From Woeseiaceae bacterium (lineage in GTDB: Bacteria > Pseudomonadota > Gammaproteobacteria > Steroidobacterales > Woeseiaceae), in assembly GCA_028277185.1 (NCBI GenBank), contig JANQGQ010000039.1:62001-126000 (forward strand): a DNA stretch of 64,000 nucleotides, given 5' to 3'. The position numbers and the translations under genes are program-made. The notes under the pieces were generated by a model, which was not told where the DNA came from, did no database searches, and saw only the letters and a list, made by a program, of their open reading frames with translations. This document shows, one piece after another, positions 1-7,552 of the stretch (position 1 is its first letter; each line of letters opens with the position of its first letter).

Positions 1-370
1 CCTCGTAGGTACCCGTCTGGTCCCACGTCAGCATGACATCCAGCAGATCCGAATCGATCGATATGAACTGCACGCGATCGCGCGCCTTGGCCGTCACGCG
101 CCGCGGAAACACGGGCGCAATCGGGTTGCGCGCAAGCTGGCTGCCGCCTTCCACGGTTCCGACCGTCTTGCCGCCGTCGACGAGGTCCAGCGTGCCGGTC
201 ACAACGTAGAACGTGCGCTTCTCCGTATCGCCTTCCTTGAACAGAAGCTGCCCCGGAGAGAGCTCACGAATCTGAACCTTGCGGGCCAGAGCCAGCAGGT
301 TGTCGCGTTTCAGGCCGTCGAGCGGGGAAAAGCGCTTGAGCAGTTCGGTGAGTTTCTGCTCTTCTGTCAT
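1..370 (-). CDS. Cyclic nucleotide-binding domain protein (partial, C-terminus beyond window)
   Basis: The first 123 residues are visible, from an ATG at 370. After a helical lead comes a cNMP-binding (Crp/PKA-type) beta-roll with the typical patterns LSPGQLLFKEGD, FYVVTGTLDLV and ARNPIAPVFPRRVTAK. The residues around FISIDSDLLD correspond to the end of the roll. Family members bind cAMP or c-di-nucleotides, or serve as regulatory modules of larger proteins. The effector domain lies outside the window, so transcription factor, kinase or CBS-type partner cannot be told apart. The 173 bases between it and the beta-oxidation gene downstream hold no gene that I can see. Confidence 0.8.
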   Translation of the reverse strand, partial: MTEEQKLTELLKRFSPLDGLKRDNLLALARKVQIRELSPGQLLFKEGDTEKRTFYVVTGTLDLVDGGKTVGTVEGGSQLARNPIAPVFPRRVTAKARDRVQFISIDSDLLDVMLTWDQTGTYE

Positions 371-543
371 GCAATCGTCCGTATTGTGCGGTTCACGTCG
401 CCATCCAGGGCCTCTGCGGGTTTCACATAAACCCGCCAGAGCGGCGGTATTCTACCCTCAATTCAAGAACTTCCGCGATAGCGGGAGAGCCCGGGCGTGA
501 TGCGCCGCACACTTTGCCCGCGCCGCGGCGCCGCCCATGCACG

Positions 544-2562
544 CTACAGGTCCGTGAAGCCTGAATGCGGTCGAAACCGCTCGCCATGCGCTGCTGCGAG
601 ACGCGTCAACGCCGCCGTAACGTCGTCGACACCACGTTCCCGGGCGTAGTGGAGCGGGCCGCCGCGAAAGGGCGCAAATCCCGTACCGAAGATCACCCCC
701 GCGTCCAGCATGTCGGCCGACGTAACCACGCCGTCGGCCAGACACGCGACGGCTTCGTTGACCATCGACAGAATCAGACGGTCGGCGGCGTCCGGCGGCG
801 CGGTGACGCCCGCGGCATCCGGTTTGACCGCCTTACCGTCCTCCCAGCGATAGAAGCCCTGGCCTGTTTTACGGCCCAGCGTCCCGGCATCGACCATGCT
901 CACGAGCCGCTCCGGAATCGGTCGGTTCATCGCCGCGCTGAGCACCCTGGAAACGCCAAGCGCCACGTCCAACCCAACGCTGTCCATGAGTTCGACCGGC
1001 CCCATCGGCATGCCGAAATCCTCTGCCACGCGGTCGACAACGGGCAACGGCACGCCTTCGTCGATCAGCGTCATCGCCTCGGCCATGTAGGGCGCAAGAA
1101 TCCGGTTCACGACGAAGCCCGGGGCGCTGCGGCATTCCAGCGGCAGCTTCGAGATCTTCCGTGTGAACGCGAAACCGACATCGAGAGCCGCAGCATCGGT
1201 GTCGTCGCAGCGAATGACTTCGACCAGCGGCAGCATGGCGACGGGATTGAAGAAATGCAGCCCAATCAAACGCGTCGGCGCGTCGAGAACAGTGCGAAGC
1301 TCCTCGAGCGGGATGCTCGACGTGTTGGTCGCCAACAGCGCGCCTGGCTTCATCTTCGCCTGCAAATCCCGATACAGCGACTGCTTGGCTTCGAGGTTCT
1401 CGAATATCGCCTCGATGACGAGATCGGCATCCCGGGCCCCGTCTCCCGGGACATCGGCGCAGAGGCGCGCCTCGGTCGCCGCACGATCCTCCGGATCGCG
1501 AACGCGTTTGGCGAACAGCTTCTTCGCCCGTTCGAGCGCCGGATCGATGTACTGCTGCTCGCGATCCTGCAAGGTCACCTCGAGGCCGCGCAGCGCACAC
1601 CATGCCGCGATATCGCCGCCCATTACGCCCGCACCGACAACGTGAACTCGTTCTGGCGGGTCGACGGACTTGTCGCCCTGCGCCTTGAGTCCGTCCTGGA
1701 GAAAGAACACCCTGACGAGGTTCCTCGAAGTGGGCGAGACGACGAGCTTCGCCATCGAGCGCGCCTCGGCCGCATAGCCCGTGCGCGGCGATGCGCCCTC
1801 GCGCGCCCAGAGATCGATCATGGCATACGGTGCAGGGTAGTGCGCCTTGCGCGCTTTACGGGCGACCTGCTTCAGCAGCACGTTGCGAATGAAGGGCCGG
1901 GCAAGCGATGTGTTGAGAAGCCGTTCCACGAGCGCCGGGCTCTGTGTCGGCGGACGCCGCCCGAGCAAAGCCACTGCGTCGCTGCGCCAGCTTGCCGCAT
2001 CGGTCAGCCCGTCCAGGAGCCCTATCCGGCGCGCCTTGTCCGGACGTATCGGCGCCCCGGTCAGCATCAGCTCCATGCCCGGCCGCACGCCCGCGAGCCG
2101 GACGGCCCGCACCGTGCCCCCGAAACCGGGGTGAATGCCCAGCTGCACCTCGGGAAGTCCGATGATCTTCTTCTTGCCGTTGAACGCCAGACGATAATCG
2201 CAGGCCATCGCGAGCTCGAGGCCGCCGCCCAGACAGAAGCCATTGATTACCGCGACGGTGGGGCAGGTCAGCGCCTCCATACGATCCATGACTCCCTGTC
2301 CCTGGCGGATCAGCCGATAGGCTTCATCCTCGGATTCGATCCTGACGAACTCGTTGATGTCCGCCCCCATGACGAAGCCGGACTCTTTACCGGAATACAG
2401 CACAACGCCTTTCGGCAGATCCTGTTCCAGCTCCCTGATGGCTGCGTCGAACTCCGTCAGCACGTCCGCCGACAGCGTATTGGCGCTGCCTCCGGGTTTG
2501 TCGATGCCCAGCCAGGCAATCCCGTTTTCGTCTCTCTCGATCGTCCAGTTCGTGTAGCTCAT
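544..2562 (-). CDS. fadJ: Fatty-acid oxidation complex alpha subunit (enoyl-CoA hydratase / 3-hydroxyacyl-CoA dehydrogenase), FadB/FadJ type
   Basis: This 672-residue bifunctional enzyme would hydrate 2-enoyl-CoA and oxidise L-3-hydroxyacyl-CoA with NAD in beta-oxidation. The crotonase half covers about residues 1-190: an oxyanion-hole segment FVMGADINEF near 64, FCLGGGLELAMACDYRLA near 108, and GLPEVQLGIHPGFGGT carrying the second expected catalytic glutamate. The dehydrogenase half starts with the dinucleotide-binding loop VVGAGVMGGDIAA near 308. It continues with IGLHFFNPVAMLPLVEVI, which holds the expected His and Glu, and ends in a duplicated C-terminal dehydrogenase domain. It is shorter than E. 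coli FadB and FadJ. No thiolase gene is adjacent, so the partner beta subunit must lie elsewhere; the FadJ name is a family assignment. Confidence 0.93.
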   Translation of the reverse strand: MSYTNWTIERDENGIAWLGIDKPGGSANTLSADVLTEFDAAIRELEQDLPKGVVLYSGKESGFVMGADINEFVRIESEDEAYRLIRQGQGVMDRMEALTCPTVAVINGFCLGGGLELAMACDYRLAFNGKKKIIGLPEVQLGIHPGFGGTVRAVRLAGVRPGMELMLTGAPIRPDKARRIGLLDGLTDAASWRSDAVALLGRRPPTQSPALVERLLNTSLARPFIRNVLLKQVARKARKAHYPAPYAMIDLWAREGASPRTGYAAEARSMAKLVVSPTSRNLVRVFFLQDGLKAQGDKSVDPPERVHVVGAGVMGGDIAAWCALRGLEVTLQDREQQYIDPALERAKKLFAKRVRDPEDRAATEARLCADVPGDGARDADLVIEAIFENLEAKQSLYRDLQAKMKPGALLATNTSSIPLEELRTVLDAPTRLIGLHFFNPVAMLPLVEVIRCDDTDAAALDVGFAFTRKISKLPLECRSAPGFVVNRILAPYMAEAMTLIDEGVPLPVVDRVAEDFGMPMGPVELMDSVGLDVALGVSRVLSAAMNRPIPERLVSMVDAGTLGRKTGQGFYRWEDGKAVKPDAAGVTAPPDAADRLILSMVNEAVACLADGVVTSADMLDAGVIFGTGFAPFRGGPLHYARERGVDDVTAALTRLAAAHGERFRPHSGFTDL

Positions 2563-2619
2563 TCGGGCCTTCCAGTACCTCGTTGACGGATCCCGGTCTT
2601 AGTCGCGGTTCGTGACTGC

Positions 2620-3354
2620 CTAACGTACTTCAAAGTCGCAGACGAGGGGCAGGTGATCGGACAGCCGACAGTCCGGTATCGAAAAGTCCGTCACGTCTAT
2701 GCCGTCCTGATACAGGATGAAGTCCAGTTGGCGGCGCGGCGACCGGCTCGGAAAGGTCGGTCGGTTGTGCGTGTTCGCCGACCGGAGGCCGGCGGCCTTC
2801 ATGAACAGATAGATCTCGTTCTCGCCCCAGAACGTGTTGAAATCGCCGGCGACGATCACCGGTTTCTCGGTTGCCGCGATGAGATCGTAAAGGTGGCGAA
2901 GCTGCAGGTGCCGATGGCGGTACTTGAGCGACAGGTGCACGAGAAACACGGCAAAGTCGGCCATCTCGAGCTCGATGATCAGGCGCTTGATACCCGTGTC
3001 GAAGTAGTGAAAGCGCTCGCCGTGAACGCGCTCGGCGGCCATGAACGCATTACCCTGCTTACGGACGATCGGCAGCACCTGATTGATCGAGTTCTCTCCG
3101 TACTTGACCTCATAGGAGGTATTCATGCCGAGATCTGCCGCCAGCTTCTCGGCCTGATTGACCATGCGGCTGCGGATCGACCCGGTATCGACTTCCACGA
3201 GTCCGACGATGTCCGGGTCGACCCCACGGATGAACGCTACGAGTTCCGGCAGCACGCTCTGGTTGCCGAGCACGTAGTTCGCGGCGGGCAGCGGCGTCCG
3301 GAAGCTGGCGCCATCGCCGACCGCGTACTTGATGTTATACAGCAGGAGTCGCAT
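2620..3354 (-). CDS. Endonuclease/exonuclease/phosphatase (EEP) family protein
   Basis: A 244-residue protein of the DNase I / EEP metal-dependent phosphoesterase fold. Visible landmarks are the N-terminal strand with LLLYNIKYA, the metal-ligand segment DIVGLVEVD, the VAGDFNTFW motif with its Asp/Asn pair, and the terminal SDHLPLVCDF with the catalytic Asp-His. The ATG at 3354 was chosen because the family domain begins immediately there; an in-frame extension upstream has no family features. No signal peptide is evident, so a cytoplasmic nuclease or phosphatase is likely, substrate unknown. The gene diverges from the TIR-like gene across a 137-base gap. Function beyond the fold is not predictable. 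Confidence 0.82.
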   Translation of the reverse strand: MRLLLYNIKYAVGDGASFRTPLPAANYVLGNQSVLPELVAFIRGVDPDIVGLVEVDTGSIRSRMVNQAEKLAADLGMNTSYEVKYGENSINQVLPIVRKQGNAFMAAERVHGERFHYFDTGIKRLIIELEMADFAVFLVHLSLKYRHRHLQLRHLYDLIAATEKPVIVAGDFNTFWGENEIYLFMKAAGLRSANTHNRPTFPSRSPRRQLDFILYQDGIDVTDFSIPDCRLSDHLPLVCDFEVR

Positions 3355-3491
3355 CGAGCGATCAACGATACCGCACCGCACAAAGCTTGCAAGTACCCGA
3401 ACCCGAGGCGCCGGCCGACCGCCACGGGCCACGGAAGCGTCCGGACTCGTATAGACTTGAAGGCAGGCGGGGCACGACCGGGGACAGGCAG

Positions 3492-3977
3492 ATGTCAGAA
3501 AACAATCCGATCAGGGTCTTCGTGACCCACTCTTTTGGGGAGTCCGAGAGCTACCTGAGGGTTTTCGAGTTTCTCGAGTCTGTGGACCGCTTTTACTACG
3601 TGAACGTAAGTCGCCCGGACGCCTCACCGAACGGCGGTATGGATGCGGTGAAGGACGAACTCATCGCGCAGATCAAGCTGGCGGAGGCCGTGTTCGTAAT
3701 GCCCGATCTCTACGATAGGCAGCCGGATCTCGTGAACTTCATGATGGACGTCGCCGACGCCAACAAGATACCGATGATCGTCATTCGGCCGTTCGGGCAG
3801 GTGAGCGAAACAGCGCCAGAGCTGATCGCGCGCTGCAAGGAGCACATCGAGTGGAATTCGCGCGAGTTCGTCGACGCGCTCAAGCGCCAGGCGCGCAACG
3901 AGGATACGGCCCGGTGGGAAACCATCGATTTCCCAGGGTGGGATGAAACCGGGAAAATAGATATTAACAAACAGTAG
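3492..3977 (+). CDS. TIR-like (MTH538/DUF1863-type) domain protein
   Basis: A single-domain cytoplasmic protein of 161 residues. It opens with RVFVTHSFGESESYLRVFEF, has a middle strand AEAVFVMPDLYDRQPDLVNF and later KIPMIVIRPFG. This order of strand, helix, strand and PFG resembles the MTH538/DUF1863 flavodoxin-like TIR relatives, to which ThsB of the Thoeris defence system belongs. The position where catalytic TIRs carry the helix glutamate reads VNFMMDVA, so I do not see the NADase residue. No ThsA-like SIR2/SLOG effector is beside it. The start is the ATG at 3492; the in-frame extension upstream is low-complexity. It ends 20 bases before the glpQ-like gene and may be co-transcribed with it. 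A defence or signalling role is possible but unproven. Confidence 0.6.
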   Translation: MSENNPIRVFVTHSFGESESYLRVFEFLESVDRFYYVNVSRPDASPNGGMDAVKDELIAQIKLAEAVFVMPDLYDRQPDLVNFMMDVADANKIPMIVIRPFGQVSETAPELIARCKEHIEWNSREFVDALKRQARNEDTARWETIDFPGWDETGKIDINKQ

Positions 3978-3997
3978 GTTATGTTTTTCTATTTAAA

Positions 3998-4945
3998 GTG
4001 AAATCGAGACACCGTTCACTAGTCATCGCTCATCGGGGCGCAAGCGGCTACCTGCCGGAACACACGCTTGCAGCCAAAGCGATGGCCTACGGCATGGGCG
4101 CGGATTACCTGGAGCAGGATCTGGTCGCGACGCGCGACGACGAGGTCATCGTCAGCCACGACATCCATCTCGATCGGGTTACCGACGTCGCCGCCCGGTA
4201 TCCCGGCCGCGCGCGGGACGACGGCCGCTACTATGCCCGCGACTTCGACCTGGCCGAAATCCGCGAACTGATCGTGACCGAACGCGTCGGAGCTGACGGC
4301 AAAGCGGTCTTCCCGGGCCGGTTCCCGTCCGGCACCGGGCGTCTAAGGGTCAACACGCTGGCCGAAGAGCTGGAACTGGTAGCCGGGATGAATACCGCCA
4401 CTGGCCGGTCGGTTGGCGTTTATCCCGAGGTCAAGGCGCCGGCCTGGCATCACGAGGAGGGCGTCGATCTCGCCGCGCGGACGCTCGACGTTCTCGCGCG
4501 CTTCGGCTACCGCGATCGCGACGCGCCGTGCTTCGTTCAGTGCTTCGACTGGAAGGAGACGCGCCGTCTCCGTGAGACGCTCGGTACCGACCTCAAGCTC
4601 GTGCAGCTGCTGGCAGATCCCTCATGGGGCGAGTCGGACACGGACTATGCAGCGCTCCTGAGCGATGACGGCATCGCCGGGATGGCGGGCGTAGTCGACG
4701 GCGTCGGCCCCTGGCTCCGCCAGCTCTATGAAATCGAGCCGATCGACGGGTGCCCGATCTCGACCGGTTTCGTCGCTTCGGCGCACGCAGCCGGTCTGCA
4801 GGTTCATCCATATACCTTCCGGAAAGACGCTCTACCGCCCGGTTTTGGCGATTTCGATGCGCTGCTCGGCTTTTTCATCGACGATCTGGCCGTGGACGGC
4901 CTGTTCACCGATTTTCCGGATATCGCCGCAAGATTTGCCGCGTGA
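3998..4945 (+). CDS. glpQ: Glycerophosphodiester phosphodiesterase, GlpQ family
   Basis: This enzyme would hydrolyse glycerophosphodiesters to glycerol-3-phosphate and an alcohol. The 315 residues follow E. coli GlpQ closely: VIAHRGASGYLPEHTL with the catalytic His-Arg, GADYLEQDLV and VSHDIHLDRVTDVA with metal and catalytic residues, IYPEVKAP-like GVYPEVKAPAWHHEEG, FVQCFD, and VHPYTFRKD with GLFTDFPD at the end. Translation begins at a GTG (3998) only about eight residues before the conserved core. There is therefore no signal peptide, unlike periplasmic GlpQ, and the enzyme should be cytoplasmic. A stop lies just upstream in frame, which rules out a longer N-terminus. It sits 20 bases behind the TIR-like gene. 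Confidence 0.9.
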   Translation: MKSRHRSLVIAHRGASGYLPEHTLAAKAMAYGMGADYLEQDLVATRDDEVIVSHDIHLDRVTDVAARYPGRARDDGRYYARDFDLAEIRELIVTERVGADGKAVFPGRFPSGTGRLRVNTLAEELELVAGMNTATGRSVGVYPEVKAPAWHHEEGVDLAARTLDVLARFGYRDRDAPCFVQCFDWKETRRLRETLGTDLKLVQLLADPSWGESDTDYAALLSDDGIAGMAGVVDGVGPWLRQLYEIEPIDGCPISTGFVASAHAAGLQVHPYTFRKDALPPGFGDFDALLGFFIDDLAVDGLFTDFPDIAARFAA

Positions 4946-5126
4946 CACGCCATCGCCGTCCCTGCAAACTGTGAACGCGGTCGTGTAATCAACTGTTTTC
5001 TCTCTCAAAATGTCTGCTTGCGGATTGACATAGCGGAGTTCGGCGGCCACAGTGGGCAGCGTCCCGTCTGCGCCAAATGAGAACTCCGCCCTGTACGGAT
5101 CGACATCGCGACCTATCCTTGATCTG

Positions 5127-5675
5127 ATGTTTTTCGACATACCGTACAACCTGATCACGTTCACGCTGGGGGCTTTCCTGCTTGGCTGGCTTCTCTCGTC
5201 GGTCAGTGCCCGGTTGGGGGATCGTCACCGCGCCCGCCGGCGCGATCCGCGCGACGACCGGATCCGTTCGCTCGAAGCCGAGCTGCGCGTGGCGCAGTCC
5301 GACGCCGAGCAGACGCGCGAAAAGCTCGAACGGGTCGAAGGCGAACTCGATGACGCCAACGACGGCATCGAAAAACGCGACAACGTCATCAGCCATCAAC
5401 AGTCGCGTGTCGACGAACTCAAGAAAGACCTTCGCGAGTCGGTCGCGAAAACGCGTGAACTGCGCGAAGAGCTGACCGACCGCGCGACCGAAAACGTGAA
5501 GTCGGAAGCCAAACTGAGAGAGGTCGAGACCGAGCTGTCCGTAGCCAGGGCCTCGACCGACATGATCGCCACGGGCGTCCTCGACTATTCGCACGGGCCG
5601 GACGCAGAGGGCGCCAACGAGGAGGCGGTAGTCCCCGACGAAGCCGGCAAAGAAGCCGGTGCCACCAAGACCTGA
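5127..5675 (+). CDS. Membrane-anchored coiled-coil protein
   Basis: A 182-residue protein with one N-terminal transmembrane helix (about residues 6-24, FFDIPYNLITFTLGAFLLGW) and then about 110 residues rich in Glu, Arg, Lys and Asp in heptad-like spacing. This long segment (RSLEAELRVAQSDAEQTREK and onward) is predicted coiled coil exposed to the cytoplasm. The last 40 residues are acidic and probably disordered. The ATG at 5127 places the membrane helix right at the N-terminus; an upstream in-frame start would add 25 uninformative residues. The stop codon lies inside the next gene (17-base overlap), so the two are probably translated together. No family recognised; a scaffold or envelope-tethering role is only a guess. 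Confidence 0.65.
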   Translation: MFFDIPYNLITFTLGAFLLGWLLSSVSARLGDRHRARRRDPRDDRIRSLEAELRVAQSDAEQTREKLERVEGELDDANDGIEKRDNVISHQQSRVDELKKDLRESVAKTRELREELTDRATENVKSEAKLREVETELSVARASTDMIATGVLDYSHGPDAEGANEEAVVPDEAGKEAGATKT

Positions 5676-6543
5676 CGACGGGCCGTCCGCGTCGCCATAC
5701 GCCGGCAGAGAAGCGGCGCTCGCGACGATGCACGGCAAGGAGCAGGCGATCGCGCCGCCCCTCGAAGCAGAACTGGGGCTGCGCATCATCGTCCCGACCG
5801 ACCTCGATACCGACGCACTCGGCACGTTTACAGGCGAGATCGAGCGGCCGGCCGGCATTCTGGAAACCGCTGTTCGTAAAGCGAAACTGGGTATGGAGGC
5901 CGCCGGACTCGAACTCGGCATCGCCAGCGAAGGGAGCTACGGCCCGCACCCCGTCGTGCCGTTTCTGCCGCTCGGCCGCGAACTCATCGTACTCTTCGAC
6001 GCCGAACGCGGCATCACGGTTCACGAACGGCTCCTCGCGGAGAGCACCAATTTCGCTCACACGACCGCCGGCTCGGCGGGCGGGGTCGGAGACTTTCTCG
6101 ATCGGGTCGGCTTTCCCGATCACGCCCTGATCGTCAGGCCGAATGCGACGTCCGTGGAGAACCTGCATTTGCACAAGGGCATTCGCTCGCAGACAGATCT
6201 CGAGGAAGCAATCGGCTTGTGCAGCCGCGCGTCGCCTGACGGTAAAGCCAGACTCGAGACCGATATGCGCGCCCACATGAATCCGACGCGGATGCTGGCG
6301 ATAGAAAAGCTGACTGGCAAACTGGCCGGGCGGCTGGCGACACCTTGCCCGAGCTGCGGGTCCCCGGGATTCGGTCAGGTAGACGCAAAACCCGGCTTGC
6401 CCTGCGCGGCCTGCGGCGCTCCGACCGAGCTGATCGCGATCGAGGTGTTCGGCTGTCCGGCCTGCGACTACATGGAACGACGCCCACGAACGGACGGCAT
6501 CGTATCGGCAGATCCGGGGCAGTGCCCCTTCTGCAATCCCTGA
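5659..6543 (+). CDS. DUF6671 family protein with C-terminal zinc-ribbon cysteines
   Basis: A 294-residue protein starting at a GTG inside the previous gene; an ATG at 5728 (MHGKEQ) is an alternative that keeps the whole conserved domain. Conserved blocks are ATMHGKEQAIAPPLEAELG, TGEIERPAGILETAVRKAK, LGIASEGSYGPHP, and DMRAHMNPTRMLAIEKL. The C-terminal 75 residues contain four Cys pairs: CPSCGSPGF, PCAACGAP, GCPACDY and CPFCNP. These should form two zinc ribbons. I recognise this as the DUF6671 family from the His-Gly-Lys start and the MNPTRM block; its biochemical function is not known to me. Overlap with the coiled-coil membrane protein suggests a shared process. Confidence 0.72.
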   Translation: MPPRPDDGPSASPYAGREAALATMHGKEQAIAPPLEAELGLRIIVPTDLDTDALGTFTGEIERPAGILETAVRKAKLGMEAAGLELGIASEGSYGPHPVVPFLPLGRELIVLFDAERGITVHERLLAESTNFAHTTAGSAGGVGDFLDRVGFPDHALIVRPNATSVENLHLHKGIRSQTDLEEAIGLCSRASPDGKARLETDMRAHMNPTRMLAIEKLTGKLAGRLATPCPSCGSPGFGQVDAKPGLPCAACGAPTELIAIEVFGCPACDYMERRPRTDGIVSADPGQCPFCNP

Positions 6544-6555
6544 TTGCCCATGGAC

Positions 6556-7464
6556 TCACGCGTTCGCGGCGGTATCGAGGACAGTCGCGAGGACGGCCGG
6601 CTGAAATCGACGCTTCGCCGTTATTGCGTAGAAGTTCTCGAAGACGTCCGGAAGCTCGCCGTAGTTCCGGAGCAGGCCCGAACGCACTTCGTCCTGGACG
6701 ACGACCTCCGGCACGACCGCGACGGCGCCCGAATCGCGGGCAAGAAGTCGCAGCATCGCCATATCGTCGACCTCGGCACGGATTAACGGCGTGACGCCGT
6801 GCTCGGCGCAGTACAGCTCGAACTCGCTGCGAATGTCGCTGCTGTGACCGGGAACGATCAACTCCATTCCGTCGAGACTATCGGGTAGCCGCAAAGCGCC
6901 GCTGGGGCGGGGCACCGGTCCGACGAGGCAGACCGACTGCCGGGCGATCCGGCGACATTCGACCGACCTGTCCGCGCCGGGAACCGTCGGCCGGTTACTG
7001 AGCACGAGATCGAGTTTGTGGACCCTCAGGCGATCGAGCAGTTCGTCGAGGCTGGCCGTTTCGAGAACCAGCTGAACGTCCTCCCCGGCTCCGGGAGTGA
7101 GCAGCGGCTTCAGAAGGTTCTGCTGGAAGTTCCTCGACAGCGTGGCCACGGCACCGACCCGCAGCAGGTCCGGCCTGCCGCTTTCCCGGCCGCGCACCGT
7201 CGCGAGCAGTTCGGCGCCAAGGTCGAAGATGCTCTCGGCGTAGCCGAGCACGATGCTGCCCGCTTCGGTGAGCCGCAGCGTGCGGCCCTCGCGCTCGAAC
7301 AGATCGTGCCCCAAGGCGGTTTCGAGTTGCCTGAGCTGGGTCGACACGGCCGACTGAGAAACGTGCAGGCGCTCGGCGGCGCGCGTCAGATGGGACTCCT
7401 TGGCGACGATCCAGAAGTAATGCAGATGCCGAAAATTGAGTCCGCGAAGATCTTCAGTTCTCAT
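6556..7464 (-). CDS. LysR-family transcriptional regulator, NhaR/CmpR-like
   Basis: A 302-residue LysR-type regulator. The N-terminal winged helix-turn-helix reads FRHLHYFWIVAKESHLTRAA and then LHVSQSAVSTQLRQLE, which is the NhaR-type variant. A periplasmic-binding-like effector domain follows from about residue 95, with LRVGAVATLSRNFQ at its first strand. It is transcribed divergently from the SbtA-type transporter gene, and a LysR-type dyad (7476-7494) lies in the short shared region. This is the usual arrangement for a LysR protein that controls its neighbour and itself. By analogy to CmpR/CcmR of cyanobacteria it may sense carbon status, but NhaR-like members sense sodium. The ligand is inferred only from the neighbour. 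Confidence 0.87.
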   Translation of the reverse strand: MRTEDLRGLNFRHLHYFWIVAKESHLTRAAERLHVSQSAVSTQLRQLETALGHDLFEREGRTLRLTEAGSIVLGYAESIFDLGAELLATVRGRESGRPDLLRVGAVATLSRNFQQNLLKPLLTPGAGEDVQLVLETASLDELLDRLRVHKLDLVLSNRPTVPGADRSVECRRIARQSVCLVGPVPRPSGALRLPDSLDGMELIVPGHSSDIRSEFELYCAEHGVTPLIRAEVDDMAMLRLLARDSGAVAVVPEVVVQDEVRSGLLRNYGELPDVFENFYAITAKRRFQPAVLATVLDTAANA

Positions 7465-7475
7465 AAACAGAACGA

Positions 7476-7494
7476 ATAGTTATAAATTATCTAT
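7476..7494. promoter_or_regulatory. Candidate LysR-type operator (ATAG-N11-CTAT)
   Basis: In the 88 bases between the lysR start and the sbtA-like coding start lies ATAG, 11 bases of almost pure A/T, then CTAT. This is a perfect 4-base inverted repeat with the T-N11-A spacing typical of LysR-type binding sites. The surrounding 40 bases are far more AT-rich than either gene, so promoters for both directions probably overlap the site. Seen directly in sequence; binding by the adjacent regulator is inferred. Confidence 0.55.
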
Positions 7495-7552
7495 TTTACT
7501 AAGATTATTCTCTACGGCAAGCTGCGCGCCGGTTTCACGATGGAGAACGATC

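Noticed and set aside
565..2586. A 673-codon plus-strand open frame
   Set aside because: It is the antisense shadow of the beta-oxidation gene, Arg/His-rich with no domain; long shadows are normal in GC-rich DNA.
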